A stretch of 64,000 bases of DNA from Bacteroidota bacterium (GCA_018268105.1 JAFDXG010000172.1:62001-126000); one strand, 5' to 3'; positions 35,796-45,756 are shown, counted from the first letter of the stretch. Notes: generated from the letters alone by a model not told the origin. Numbers and translations are program-made.

Positions 35796-37949
35796 TTATA
35801 ACTCCGTAGCCATCGCGGGATCACTTGTACTATGCACACCGGTTTCCAGTCTGCCTGCAAAGCGATGAACATATCCGGTTTTTGAAGCCAGGGTAAAATC
35901 GTACCAAAAGCCACTTGATTCCAGACTGACCTGCATTTTTAGTGACTTTCCGGCCGGAACCGCCAATGGCTGATTATTCATATATCCATAAACGTTAGAG
36001 CTTATAATTAATTCTAAAGTTGTGGAAGTGTCGTTATCAATATGAATACTCAACTTTCCTTTAGGATGATATTCAAGTCTGACATTGGGTTCATTAATAT
36101 TGACATTACCCGAAAATTTATGAAAATAACCATTGGGCCCATATACCTCCAGGTTGTAACCACCATCTGTAGTTACCGTCCATTCATCAGTTAGAGATTT
36201 ACCTGCTTCCACGGTATAACGGCGGGGTATGGCATCGAGGTGGTGCATATCATATACATGATATACCGCACCCTTTTTCCCATCATTTTTGAAAAGCAAT
36301 TGTACCTGTTGCTGATTTTTCTGGTAATGCATGGTGCAAAACAAACGATAGGGCAATGCTCTTGAAAAACGCACTCCTTTCTCCTGGAACAATGGGGTAG
36401 GTATTTCAGGCGCTACCGCTTTAGGCAAATTCTTTGACGCTGCTTCTCTTTGCGCATACTGAGAAGTGTCGGGCATATTTGGAAACACGGGGTCATTGGG
36501 TGTTTCAAAATCAAATGCTGCCGTTAAATCGCTACTGACTGCTCGATGCCAGGGTGAAATTGCAGGTATCGTTATTCCAAATCTTTTTTCAATAAACTGA
36601 CCCACTGAAGTATGGTCTGCTACTTCAGAAAGCACCCATCCTCCTTTGCTCCAGGGAGAAATAATATACATGGGAACACGCGGACCCATTCCCCAGGGGC
36701 GTATATTGCCAGTAATAGTATCTCTATGATCCTGATAGACACTTTTATCACCGGGTTTTCCCGAAGGATCTTGAAATATTTCTATTCCCTTATCATTATG
36801 AAAATACATCCCTGCAAGGTCAATCGTTGATTTGCCCGCAAGTGTATTATCAATATTATATGAAGGTATGGCAGGGGCAGGTACATGATCGAAAAATCCG
36901 TCATTCTCATCAAAAGTCAGGAAGAAAACTGTCTTACTCCATACTTCAGGATTAGAAGTCAGAGCAGTTAATATTTTATGTGTATAATCGGAAGCATGGT
37001 AAGGACTCGATGGAGCACTTGGATGTTCTGAATCTTCCTGGGATGGGAGTATCCAGCTCACCTGGGGGAGTGTTTCATTTTTTACATCATTAGTAAGGTC
37101 TTCGAGTGACCAGTGCCGCATACCATTTTCATAAATTGATGAACCGGGTTGCGCATTTCTAAAACTGTCAAAAGCCAGACAACCGTGCATGGCGCCTGTC
37201 CAGTTATTATTGGGGTCCTGATAAATACGCCAGCTAATACCTGCGTCCTGCAATACATCAGGTATGGTAGGCCACTTAAATCCATTTAACCGGTAGGTAT
37301 ACCCCGGATCAGGCATTTTACCTTCAATCCAGCAACGAACATTTATTGGTTCAGCATCTACATCTGTACAATTAATTCCTGCAGCTCTTTTTTCGGGACT
37401 GAAATTAGACCCCGAAAAAAACATGATTCGATTAGGGTCTGTACCGGTGGCAACAGAGCAATGATAAGCATCACATATTGTGAACGATTCGGCCATCGCA
37501 TACTGAAATGGAATCTCCTCCCTGGTATAATATGCCATTGAATAGGGTGTCTTGAATAAGGGCCAAAAACCATATTTGCCCTGGTTCCATGCCGCCTGAG
37601 TGTCGTGGAAATCGTGTGGGGTGCCTTTTACCAGTGCAGCATTAGTTTTACGCCCGTCTGCACGGTAAGGCGGGATAATTCTTTTTCCATCCGATTGATG
37701 AAATACCCTCAGACCGCTTTCAAGCGGAATTGGGAAACGGTCACCAAATCCTCTGACACCTTTCATGGCACCGAAATAATGATCAAATGAACGGTTTTCC
37801 TGCATAAGAATTACAATGTGCTGCACATCTTTGATTGATCGGGTATGGTTATTTGCCTGCACTGCGAGGGCTTTTTGCAACAATGAAACCCATAGCGCTG
37901 AAGCCCCGGCTGACTTCTGAATAAATTCTCTGCGGTTTATACCTGACAT
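35796..37949 (-). CDS. Phosphocholine-specific phospholipase C, Tat-exported
   Basis: A 717-residue acid-phosphatase-superfamily phospholipase C (PlcN/PlcH type). Features: Tat signal N-R-R-E-F-I-Q-K-S-A-G-A-S-A, V-I-L-M-Q-E-N-R-S-F-D-H-Y-F-G-A-M-K-G-V-R-G-F near residues 46-67 with the nucleophile region, a D-E-N-D-G-F-F-D-H-V-P metal site, then two C-terminal beta domains (about 500-710) of the DUF756 kind. It hydrolyses phosphatidylcholine or sphingomyelin in known members. It is convergent with the FAD oxidoreductase and stands alone. Confidence 0.93.
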   Translation of the reverse strand: MSGINRREFIQKSAGASALWVSLLQKALAVQANNHTRSIKDVQHIVILMQENRSFDHYFGAMKGVRGFGDRFPIPLESGLRVFHQSDGKRIIPPYRADGRKTNAALVKGTPHDFHDTQAAWNQGKYGFWPLFKTPYSMAYYTREEIPFQYAMAESFTICDAYHCSVATGTDPNRIMFFSGSNFSPEKRAAGINCTDVDAEPINVRCWIEGKMPDPGYTYRLNGFKWPTIPDVLQDAGISWRIYQDPNNNWTGAMHGCLAFDSFRNAQPGSSIYENGMRHWSLEDLTNDVKNETLPQVSWILPSQEDSEHPSAPSSPYHASDYTHKILTALTSNPEVWSKTVFFLTFDENDGFFDHVPAPAIPSYNIDNTLAGKSTIDLAGMYFHNDKGIEIFQDPSGKPGDKSVYQDHRDTITGNIRPWGMGPRVPMYIISPWSKGGWVLSEVADHTSVGQFIEKRFGITIPAISPWHRAVSSDLTAAFDFETPNDPVFPNMPDTSQYAQREAASKNLPKAVAPEIPTPLFQEKGVRFSRALPYRLFCTMHYQKNQQQVQLLFKNDGKKGAVYHVYDMHHLDAIPRRYTVEAGKSLTDEWTVTTDGGYNLEVYGPNGYFHKFSGNVNINEPNVRLEYHPKGKLSIHIDNDTSTTLELIISSNVYGYMNNQPLAVPAGKSLKMQVSLESSGFWYDFTLASKTGYVHRFAGRLETGVHSTSDPAMATEL

Positions 37950-38164
37950 GATGCTGAATATTTTTGGATCTTTACCGAATAATAAATTGCAGTTATTAAA
38001 TTAATTCATTATTGTGAAAATGTATTATTGAATTGATATAAACTAGTAAGGTTTTGAGAACCTATAGGCTTCTTGTAATATGACTTTATACTGTTTTTTA
38101 TTTTTATACGTTATTCATAATACATAAAACCGTAAATTGTATATTGAAAAACATCATTTATAAA

Positions 38165-38608
38165 ATGAAACAATTATCCCTGCTAATACTGTTAATCGTT
38201 CTGACAACAACCTCTTATTCTCAAACTTCTTCCAAAACAGAAAACATAAAAAAATTGCTGGAGCTCACCGGTGCAAAAAAACTGGGGGTACAGGTTGCTC
38301 AAACCCTGGTAAATAGTTTTAAAGAAAGCGGCACCACAGCGCCGGATGATTTTTGGAATGAATTTTTGAAGGAAATGGATTCTGACACCTTAATAAAAAT
38401 GACGGTTCCTATTTATGAAAAATATTACTCCGATAAAGAAATCATGCAGTTAATTGATTTCTACAAGTCGGAAATTGGAAAAAAAGTTGTGCAAGTCACT
38501 CCAATGATTATGCAGGAATCTATGCAGCTCGGGAAAATATGGGGAAAGGATATTGCAGAAAAACTTCAATCCCGATTAAGAGAAAAAGGCTATTTGAAAC
38601 AAATGTAA
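38165..38608 (+). CDS. Exported DUF2059 family protein
   Basis: A 147-residue protein: signal M-K-Q-L-S-L-L-I-L-L-I-V-L ... S-Y-S-Q, then helical DUF2059 features: K-L-L-E-L-T-G-A and, near residue 90-110, P-I-Y-E-K-Y-Y-S-D-K-E-I-M-Q-L-I-D-F-Y-K-S-E-I-G-K-K. Members are periplasmic proteins of unknown role. ATG 38165 is preferred to TTG 38144. It is convergent with the next gene. Confidence 0.85.
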   Translation: MKQLSLLILLIVLTTTSYSQTSSKTENIKKLLELTGAKKLGVQVAQTLVNSFKESGTTAPDDFWNEFLKEMDSDTLIKMTVPIYEKYYSDKEIMQLIDFYKSEIGKKVVQVTPMIMQESMQLGKIWGKDIAEKLQSRLREKGYLKQM

Positions 38609-38674
38609 AGAAGTGAGATATGAGAAGATCAATTCAAGTGTCTATTCTTCTTATACCCCACACCCTCACAACGG

Positions 38675-39400
38675 TCAGTTTTGCTTTTGTAATTCCTTTA
38701 TATCAACAGACCGATTAATCTCCAGTTTGGTAACCGTAGCTTTAATCTCTCCAATCATAGGGTTGTTTACCACAGATGTAAAGGGGAAAATATATCCCTC
38801 AGGTGTTTTTTTATAATCAGAAAATGTAGTAGTTACTTCAACCTCCTGACCCATGACGTTTGTTTTTATAATATTCCGGGTAATAAAATTAGTCGCCTCA
38901 TCAATGTAGAAGAAACTTTCGGTAGAATCTTTTTCCAGCTTGACTTTATACGCCGGTTTGCCGTCAACATTTTCTTTACCATCATAAGATGCAGAATAAC
39001 CTTTTTCTTTATAGGATGCCAGTTCACCACCAGGCACCAATACTGAAGTATAATCTTTTATTGCTTCCTTTGGAAGTGGTTGTGGCATGGTTGCTCCCAT
39101 TAATGGATTGACAGACCAGCCCGAATCGTTACTGATGAATGTAATTATTTTTTGACCCTGCACATCAATCTCCTGCCTCATAGCTGTTCCAAAAACTATC
39201 CACATTTTAGAAGGCATATCCATACCCATAATTGCCATATTTGCTTCCTGGTAAATGTTTTTCAGCGAAGCTAATTTTGTTTTACCGCCCAGTGCATCAA
39301 AATATTTTTGTTGCAGTTCTTCAACAGTTTGTGCATGGCTATTTATAAAAGCAAAAACTGAAGAAGCTATCAGAACAAGAGTTTTTAGTGTTCTCATCAT
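38675..39400 (-). CDS. Exported LolA-like (outer membrane lipoprotein-sorting fold) protein
   Basis: A 241-residue protein with a Sec signal (M-M-R-T-L-K-T-L-V-L-I-A-S-S-V-F-A ... S-H-A-Q) and a half-barrel of beta strands: E-L-Q-Q-K-Y-F-D-A-L-G-G, M-D-M-P-S-K-M-W-I-V-F-G-T, F-F-Y-I-D-E-A-T-N-F-I. This pattern matches the LolA/LolB-like group of Bacteroidota. It lacks lolCDE neighbours, so the role as a lipoprotein chaperone is not shown. ATG 39400 starts the signal; ATG 39454 would add 18 non-signal residues. Confidence 0.75.
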   Translation of the reverse strand: MMRTLKTLVLIASSVFAFINSHAQTVEELQQKYFDALGGKTKLASLKNIYQEANMAIMGMDMPSKMWIVFGTAMRQEIDVQGQKIITFISNDSGWSVNPLMGATMPQPLPKEAIKDYTSVLVPGGELASYKEKGYSASYDGKENVDGKPAYKVKLEKDSTESFFYIDEATNFITRNIIKTNVMGQEVEVTTTFSDYKKTPEGYIFPFTSVVNNPMIGEIKATVTKLEINRSVDIKELQKQN

Positions 39401-39505
39401 ATTGTTTTTTGTAATTGTCAAAAATAACGTATTCCGGGAATCTCCACCTTCCATTTATATTTTTCTTTGTTAATTGTTCATCTTTGCAAAATATTACTGT
39501 ATGTT

Positions 39506-41137
39506 ATGGAAATAAAAGGAAAACTCGTTGATATATTACATCATAAAATTTACCCTGCAATTGTAAGTTATGATAAGGGTATAATCACCAACGTTTCCGA
39601 GTTCAAACCGGCAACCACCACAGAGAAATATCTGCCTTTTATCCTTCCCGGGTTTATTGATGCCCATGTACATATAGAAAGCTCAATGCTCATACCCTCA
39701 CAATTTGCAAAACTGGCGGTAACGCATGGCACAATAGCCACAGTAAGTGATCCCCATGAAATTGCCAATGTATGTGGGATGGATGGCATTAACTTTATGA
39801 TTGCTGATGGCAAAAGGGTACCTTTCTATTTTTACTTTGGTGCCCCAAGTTGCGTACCTGCTACTATTTTTGAAACGGCAGGAGCCCGGCTTGATGCGAA
39901 TGATATTGCCCATCTCCTGGAGAAAGATGAGATTAGGTATCTCAGTGAGATGATGAACTTTCCGGGCGTGATTGCACAAGATCCTGAGGTCATTGCTAAA
40001 ATTTCTGTTGCCCTAAAATTTAACAAGCCTATAGACGGGCATGCTCCTGGATTGCGGGGAGAGCAGGCAAAAAAGTATATAGCCGCAGGAATTTCAACAG
40101 ATCATGAATGTTTCACCAGGGAGGAAGCTTTGGAAAAACTCTCTTATGGAATGCATATTATCATAAGGGAAGGAAGTGCGGCAAAAAATTTTGAGGCATT
40201 AATAGACCTGCTGAATGACTACCCTGAAAAGATTATGTTTTGCAGTGACGACAAACATCCAGACAGTCTTGTAGCCGGACACATCAATCAGTTGTGTGAA
40301 AGAGCGGTAAAAAAGAAAATAAACCTGTATCATGTATTACGTGCCGCTTGCATCAACCCGGTGATACACTATAAGCTGGATTCAGGATTATTACGGAAAG
40401 GCGATAGTGCTGATTTTATATTGATAGAAACCCTAGAAAATTTCAAGGTGTTGCAGACCTATATCAAAGGAGAGCTTGTAGCTGATAGGGGCAAATCCCT
40501 GATAAATCACTCCGATGACAACACTTCTGGCATAGTCAATAAATTTTCATGCAGGTTTAAAAAGCCGGGAGATTTTTCTGAAGAAAATACTATTGGTTCA
40601 AACAAAAACAGATTTATAATTGAAGCAGTTGACGGGCAACTGATTACTAATAAAATTCTATCCGAACCCAACCATAATGGCATATCAGTTACTAATGATA
40701 TATTAAAAATAGCAGTAGTAAACCGTTATACCGATGCGCCTGTTGCAATTGGTTATATCAAAAATTTTGGGTTAAAAAATGGAGCTCTGGCTTCTTCGGT
40801 TGCGCATGACAGTCATAACATTGTTGCTGTAGGTGTTAGTGATGAAGACATATGCGGAGCTGTAAATAGTATAATAGAAAATAAGGGCGGAATAAGTTTA
40901 TATTCGACAGTCAATAAGATGATACTGCCGCTGCCTGTGGCCGGAATAATGAGTGATAAAGATGGCTATTTAATAGCCAAGAAGTATGCTGAAATTGATG
41001 CTGCTGCAAAAGTACTGGGTTGCACATTAACTTCTCCCTATATGACGTTGTCCTTTATGGCATTATTGGTAATACCGCATCTGAAGATAAGTGATAAAGG
41101 ATTATTTGACGGAGACACTTTTTCTCTTTTGACATAA
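39506..41137 (+). CDS. ade: Adenine deaminase
   Basis: Converts adenine to hypoxanthine in purine salvage. The 543-residue protein has the metal-binding [13 protein letters not shown] (His54 and His56), the D-G-H-A-P-G-L motif, S-D-D-K-H-P-D-S-L and the C-terminal [14 protein letters not shown] that marks the bacterial Ade type, not the adenosine deaminases. ATG 39506 preferred over TTG 39467. Confidence 0.94.
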   Translation: MEIKGKLVDILHHKIYPAIVSYDKGIITNVSEFKPATTTEKYLPFILPGFIDAHVHIESSMLIPSQFAKLAVTHGTIATVSDPHEIANVCGMDGINFMIADGKRVPFYFYFGAPSCVPATIFETAGARLDANDIAHLLEKDEIRYLSEMMNFPGVIAQDPEVIAKISVALKFNKPIDGHAPGLRGEQAKKYIAAGISTDHECFTREEALEKLSYGMHIIIREGSAAKNFEALIDLLNDYPEKIMFCSDDKHPDSLVAGHINQLCERAVKKKINLYHVLRAACINPVIHYKLDSGLLRKGDSADFILIETLENFKVLQTYIKGELVADRGKSLINHSDDNTSGIVNKFSCRFKKPGDFSEENTIGSNKNRFIIEAVDGQLITNKILSEPNHNGISVTNDILKIAVVNRYTDAPVAIGYIKNFGLKNGALASSVAHDSHNIVAVGVSDEDICGAVNSIIENKGGISLYSTVNKMILPLPVAGIMSDKDGYLIAKKYAEIDAAAKVLGCTLTSPYMTLSFMALLVIPHLKISDKGLFDGDTFSLLT

Positions 41138-41153
41138 GATATACAGTATCTTT

Positions 41154-42365
41154 CTAAGGCGCCTGAATCAGTTGCGTGAATCGCAGTAAAATAAATTCAG
41201 CAGGACGTAAAACGGCAAGTCCTATTTCAACAATCAATCTTCCCTCCTGAAGATCCAGGTTTGTCATGGTTGCTCCCATTCCGCACTTTACAAAAAATGC
41301 ATTATCAGGTTTATCACCCTGCAAAGCACCATTACGCCAGTATTGGATCAGAAAATTTTCAGCAGATTGCCGCAACCTCACCCAGGTATTAATATCGTTT
41401 GGCTCAAATACAATTTGTTGTAGTCCTTTTTTAACTGAGGCTTCAATCATCATTATAAACCTTCGTACAGAAATATACCGCCATTCGTTGTCATTACCTG
41501 CAAGTGTTCTAGCACCCCATACTATTGCATTTCCTTTACCCGAAAAACTTCGTATAGCATTCAAAGATTTGCCTCCTTCATTATCTATACTAAGTAGTTC
41601 CTGATCGCTGTCTTTAATCATCACTTCCGGTTTAATCACTCCGGATATATTAATATTAGCCGGAGCTTTCCAGATACCTCTTGTTTTATCCGTTTGTATA
41701 TAAATACCTGCAATTGCCGGGGTTGATGGCAATACAATATTATTGCCTGTTATTCCTGAAGACACAATAATTGAAGGAAAGTAAGCGGCTGCATTGCGCA
41801 GCAGAGCCGTATCATTTGGTAAGGCTGACCTTAAAATCCGGATATCACTTTCCGGGTCTTTGCCATTGCGATAAACATCCAGCAATACAAAACGGTTGCC
41901 AACTGCCGCACATTGCTGCATAGCAGAAACGTGCAACGCATAATAATCTATGGCTGAGGTAAGCAACATAGCATTGGGGAATACAAGCAAACCAATATCA
42001 CTTATATTTTCTGCCCTGCTCAAAGCCAGTTCCATTGCCTTCCTGCAGGCGGAGGAAGTCAGTTGATCACTGTATATGCCGGCTGCAATTATATAACAGT
42101 TATCGCCACCGTTATTAAAGTAGATAGCAATACTCTCATACATTATTACAGAAGTGGATGCCTCGTTTGATATTCCATAAAACTGTTCGAACTCCTTTAA
42201 AGAGCTGATCAGTTTTGAATTTTGTATGAGGTCGTTTTCGGCATTTTCAAAAGCCCGTGATGTATATCCAATAAAAGCAGGGATACCTGAAGGTGTCGCA
42301 TCTATATTAGGGAGATTAAAATGCAATTCTTCTGTATACACTCCGGGAATTATATATTTTGCCAT
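41154..42365 (-). CDS. Orphan phage-type tail sheath protein
   Basis: A 403-residue contractile tail sheath subunit. N-terminus: I-I-P-G-V-Y-T-E-E ... A-T-P-S-G-I-P-A-F-I-G-Y-T, the first sheath strand region. C-terminus (about 300-400): the conserved sheath domain with F-E-P-N-D-I-N-T-W-V-R-L-R-Q-S-A-E-N-F-L, G-A-L-Q-G and A-F-F-V-K-C-G. Sheaths polymerise around a tube in phages, T6SS and extracellular injection systems. No tube, baseplate, spike or ATPase gene is in the window. It starts 3 bases after the M20 dipeptidase stop on the same strand, so it is translated from the same message. Confidence 0.88.
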   Translation of the reverse strand: MAKYIIPGVYTEELHFNLPNIDATPSGIPAFIGYTSRAFENAENDLIQNSKLISSLKEFEQFYGISNEASTSVIMYESIAIYFNNGGDNCYIIAAGIYSDQLTSSACRKAMELALSRAENISDIGLLVFPNAMLLTSAIDYYALHVSAMQQCAAVGNRFVLLDVYRNGKDPESDIRILRSALPNDTALLRNAAAYFPSIIVSSGITGNNIVLPSTPAIAGIYIQTDKTRGIWKAPANINISGVIKPEVMIKDSDQELLSIDNEGGKSLNAIRSFSGKGNAIVWGARTLAGNDNEWRYISVRRFIMMIEASVKKGLQQIVFEPNDINTWVRLRQSAENFLIQYWRNGALQGDKPDNAFFVKCGMGATMTNLDLQEGRLIVEIGLAVLRPAEFILLRFTQLIQAP

Positions 42366-42368
42366 TTC

Positions 42369-43736
42369 CTACAAAAATTCAGGAAGGAACTTATGAAAAT
42401 AAGGGATGGTTTCAATGCCTTTATAATAATTAAATAAATCAAATTTTTCATTGGGAGAATGCAGATTATCGCTATCGAGGCCAAAGCCCATAAACACTAT
42501 TTTAACGCCAAGTGCTTTTTCAAATAAAGCACATATAGGAATACTTCCTCCGCCACGAACTGGTATCGGCGCTTTCCCAAATGTAGTCTCTATTGCTTTA
42601 GCCGCAGCTTTATATCCGGGGGAGTCAATAGGAGTGTTATATGGCTCCCCGCCATGATGTTCTTCCGCTTTTACTGTAACTCCCGCAGGTGCAATATCTT
42701 TAAAATACTTAAGCAATTTTGCAGTAATAATTTTAGAAGACTGATTAGGAACAAGTCTTGCTGAAATTTTAGCATGAGCTTTAGCAGGTAACACTGTTTT
42801 TGCACCTTCACCGGTATATCCGCCCCATATACCGTTCAGCTCCAGCGTTGGACGTATGCCTGTACGTTCATTGGTTGTATACCCTTTTTCTCCCCACAAA
42901 GCTTTCACTCCCAGGTCTTCCTCATACGCTTTTTCATTATAAGGCGCTTTTGCCATGAGTTTTCTTTCTTCTGCTGATATTTCAAGCACATCATCATAAA
43001 AACCGGGAATGGTAATATGATTATTTTCATCGTGGCACGATGCAATCATTCGGGCAAGTATAGTGATAGGGTTGGCAACTGCACCTCCGTATACACCGCT
43101 ATGCAAATCACGGTTGGGGCCGGTTACCTCCACTTCAATATAAGACAGTCCCCTTACACCAATATCCACAGAAGGATTATCCATACTAATCATAGCCGTA
43201 TCGCTGATAAGGATGACATCGGCTTTAAGTAAATCGGTATGGCTTTCTACAAATTTTGCGAGATTGGGTGAACCTATTTCTTCCTCGCCCTCAATGATAA
43301 ATTTGATATTTGTGGAAAGAGTATTTGTTTTAACCAGTGTTTCCAGGGCTTTTACATGCATATAAAACTGCCCCTTATCATCGCATGACCCGCGGGCAAA
43401 AATTTTTCCATCTCTGATAACAGGTTCAAAAGGACCGCTTTTCCAAAGCTCCAGGGGATCTGCAGGTTGTACATCATAATGACCATAAACCAGTACTGTT
43501 GGTGCTGAAGGATCAAATATTTTTTCCCCATATACTACAGGGTGACCATCAGTGGCATACACTTCAGCTTTATCTGCTCCGGCTTCAATTAATCTTTGCT
43601 GCACTGCTCCTGCACATTTAATCATATCATCTTTGTGCTCGCTGCGTGCACTTACAGAAGGGATTCGCAGCAATTCAAGCAATTCATTTAAAAAACGTTC
43701 CCTGTGACTGTTTTGATAATCATTCCATACCTGCAT
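42369..43736 (-). CDS. M20 family dipeptidase
   Basis: A 455-residue zinc metallopeptidase (carnosinase/CNDP group). Metal and catalytic motifs: V-L-V-Y-G-H-Y-D-V-Q-P-A-D with His86 and Asp88, R-G-S-C-D-D-K-G-Q-F, E-G-E-E-E-I-G-S and a C-terminal H-S-P-N-E. ATG 43736 starts in M-Q-V-W-N-D-Y, as in relatives; the upstream ATG 43790 adds a short hydrophobic piece. It is followed after 3 bases by the sheath gene. Confidence 0.92.
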   Translation of the reverse strand: MQVWNDYQNSHRERFLNELLELLRIPSVSARSEHKDDMIKCAGAVQQRLIEAGADKAEVYATDGHPVVYGEKIFDPSAPTVLVYGHYDVQPADPLELWKSGPFEPVIRDGKIFARGSCDDKGQFYMHVKALETLVKTNTLSTNIKFIIEGEEEIGSPNLAKFVESHTDLLKADVILISDTAMISMDNPSVDIGVRGLSYIEVEVTGPNRDLHSGVYGGAVANPITILARMIASCHDENNHITIPGFYDDVLEISAEERKLMAKAPYNEKAYEEDLGVKALWGEKGYTTNERTGIRPTLELNGIWGGYTGEGAKTVLPAKAHAKISARLVPNQSSKIITAKLLKYFKDIAPAGVTVKAEEHHGGEPYNTPIDSPGYKAAAKAIETTFGKAPIPVRGGGSIPICALFEKALGVKIVFMGFGLDSDNLHSPNEKFDLFNYYKGIETIPYFHKFLPEFL

Positions 43737-43920
43737 AAATGAAAAATTTTTGAATAATAAACCGGCAACAAAAATAACTAGTTTTTTCACTATAGTGATT
43801 TCTAAAATATGGCTAAATCAAAATATCTTTTGCCGTAAAACGTTTCACATATCTTTTACGTTTGGGGGACAATATGTATTTGGTAACTCTGTATATTTGC
43901 CTCTGATTGCATGTCATTTA

Positions 43921-43973
43921 TCAGCCTTTGTTCGTCCAACTGTATTTTTACAGAAGGTTCGGACAAAGGCTGA
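43921..43973. repeat. Long two-part hairpin between lptF/G and the M20 gene
   Basis: Outer arms 43921-43934 and 43960-43973 pair over 14 positions with one G-U/mismatch; inner ctgta (43940-43944) and tacag (43949-43953) close a 4-base loop. It lies 17 bases after the permease stop on the minus strand but has no T tract, so it is not a standard terminator. It may stabilise a message end or be a repeat unit. Confidence 0.6.
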
Positions 43974-43989
43974 GCCAATTATAGACTTG

Positions 43990-45567
43990 TTATATTCTAG
44001 TTTTGGCAGTAGTATCCAATTTAGTTGTAGCAGTCTTAAGTTTATTGAAAAGCGGGAGAATACGTTTAAACAAACGGTAATAAAATTCCTTATTGAATAA
44101 CTGAGAGTCGTGCATGGCTTTATAGGTGAGGAAAAAACCTATTGGCAACAATACCATGGTAGATAACCACATACCAATAAACGCTGATGTTATATTTTCC
44201 CGTACAAATTTTTCCCCAAACATATTAAGCAGGTGAAAAATAAGAAAGAATATCACTGCAATTACAAGAGGCATGCCTAGTCCACCTTTTCTAATGATGG
44301 ATCCAAGAGGGGCGCCTATAAGAAATAATACTACGCAAGCAAAAGAAAGTGAAAATTTTCTGTGCCACTCAATTAAATGATACCTTAATTCTTTACCACG
44401 CACTTTTGCTTCCGCAGTAATGACGTCAAGAGTATTTTTTTCACTGCTTACTTTATCTACAGCCCGGCTCACTACCTGTTGTACAGCGCTGTCCGGCAAC
44501 AGTTGCTCATAACCCACCCCCTGTGGCATTTGCAATGCTTTCACTACCGCTTTTCTATCATGCTCATGTGTCGGTAATTCAGGTTTTAAAAGCGAAATTT
44601 TTTGATGATACAGAATATCGGTTTCGGTTATAGGAGCAATTTCTGAAGCAGGTTTTTCGGGTGGCCTGATTTTATTCCGGATAAAATTGTAATTAATGCC
44701 AACCTCGCGATCAATCCGTTTAAATATCTTTTCCTGTGATGCTATCTTTAGGGAGTCAATCGTATTATCCAGTTGTCTTATATTCAGCATCCTGAAGTTA
44801 TCTTTAAACATACTGTCCGGGGATCGCATCATTTTAAATGAGCTGAGATCAAATACCTTCTTATATTCTTTAAACCCAAGACGTAAATAATCTGTATTTA
44901 TGCTGTATGAAGGTCCTCTTTCCTCATTACGCCAGCCGTCTTCGAGATAAAATTCAAGAAACTTTTTGTCGGGACTTATTTGCATCTTGCCATGTGCCGC
45001 AACAATAATATTGTCCTGCAGATTATAGTTTCTTTCAAATATCAGCACATTGTGTATAGTAGTATTGTCCTTCTCTTTTTTTCCGATTTTAATAGCATAT
45101 CCATCAAATTCCCTGAAAAAAACGCCTTCTTTCAGATTAAATGCCGGCTTGGCGACAGTAATATCATATAATAATGTTTGAAACTTCAACTGGGCAACAG
45201 GAATGATATAATTGGAAAAGAGAAAAGCAACTGATGCAATTAAAAAGGAAATAATAAATAATGGTCGCATGAAACGAAGCAGGGGGATACCTGCAGATTT
45301 AATAGCCACAGTTTCGAAACTCTCTCCCAGTTTACCCATCGTCATTATGGATGACAATAAGACAGCAAGGGGTAATGCCAATGGGACTGCCGTTGCGGCA
45401 ACATATCCCGTAAGCTTCACAATGGTGAATGTATCAAGCCCCTTCCCTACCAGATCATCTATATATTTCCAGAAAAACTGGAGTACTAATACAAAAAGTG
45501 TGATAAAAAAGGTAACAATGAATGGACCAATAAAGGATTTAACAATAAGCTTGTCTAATTTTTTCAT
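43990..45567 (-). CDS. LptF/LptG family permease
   Basis: A 525-residue inner membrane protein with three N-terminal helices, a large periplasmic domain (about 130-390) and three C-terminal helices. L-D-K-L-I-V-K-S-F-I-G-P-F and A-V-L-L-S-S-I-M-T-M-G-K-L-G-E-S-F-E are the LptF/G start and coupling helix; G-A-P-L-G-S-I-I-R-K-G-G-L-G-M-P closes the motif. It drives lipopolysaccharide out of the inner membrane with LptB. Whether F or G cannot be decided; in many Bacteroidota only one such protein is found next to unrelated genes. Confidence 0.9.
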   Translation of the reverse strand: MKKLDKLIVKSFIGPFIVTFFITLFVLVLQFFWKYIDDLVGKGLDTFTIVKLTGYVAATAVPLALPLAVLLSSIMTMGKLGESFETVAIKSAGIPLLRFMRPLFIISFLIASVAFLFSNYIIPVAQLKFQTLLYDITVAKPAFNLKEGVFFREFDGYAIKIGKKEKDNTTIHNVLIFERNYNLQDNIIVAAHGKMQISPDKKFLEFYLEDGWRNEERGPSYSINTDYLRLGFKEYKKVFDLSSFKMMRSPDSMFKDNFRMLNIRQLDNTIDSLKIASQEKIFKRIDREVGINYNFIRNKIRPPEKPASEIAPITETDILYHQKISLLKPELPTHEHDRKAVVKALQMPQGVGYEQLLPDSAVQQVVSRAVDKVSSEKNTLDVITAEAKVRGKELRYHLIEWHRKFSLSFACVVLFLIGAPLGSIIRKGGLGMPLVIAVIFFLIFHLLNMFGEKFVRENITSAFIGMWLSTMVLLPIGFFLTYKAMHDSQLFNKEFYYRLFKRILPLFNKLKTATTKLDTTAKTRI

Positions 45568-45609
45568 TGCCTTCGTTGTACCTCTGTTTAGTACTGGTAA
45601 CTTTTACAT

Positions 45610-45756
45610 ATGAATCCGGCAAAATTACAGCATTCGGAAGATGAACTATTCCCGGTACATGTTGAGGATTTTATTTTAACATATACATATATGAAAGCAC
45701 ATCAGCGGGAAAGAGCACTTGAAATTTTTGATAATCTTAATATATCAGAAGTATAA
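45610..45756 (+). CDS. Small conserved-looking protein of 48 residues
   Basis: A short frame from ATG 45610 to TAA 45754-45756: M-N-P-A-K-L-Q-H-S-E-D-E-L-F ... V-E-D-F-I-L-T-Y-T-Y-M-K-A-H-Q-R-E-R-A-L-E-I-F-D-N-L. It fills the gap between the divergent lptF/G start (43 bases away) and the end of the START-like gene, with no base between its stop and that gene's stop. Composition is that of a folded soluble protein with charged helices and the spacing argues that it is real. I do not recognise the family with certainty. Confidence 0.6.
   Translation: MNPAKLQHSEDELFPVHVEDFILTYTYMKAHQRERALEIFDNLNISEV

Noticed and set aside
41154..42365. Prophage or complete injection-system locus
   Set aside because: Only the sheath is present; neighbours are adenine deaminase and an M20 peptidase.
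43750..44100. 116-codon plus-strand frame across the lptF/G-M20 spacer
   Set aside because: It spans the long hairpin and the antisense of both genes and contains no conserved motif.
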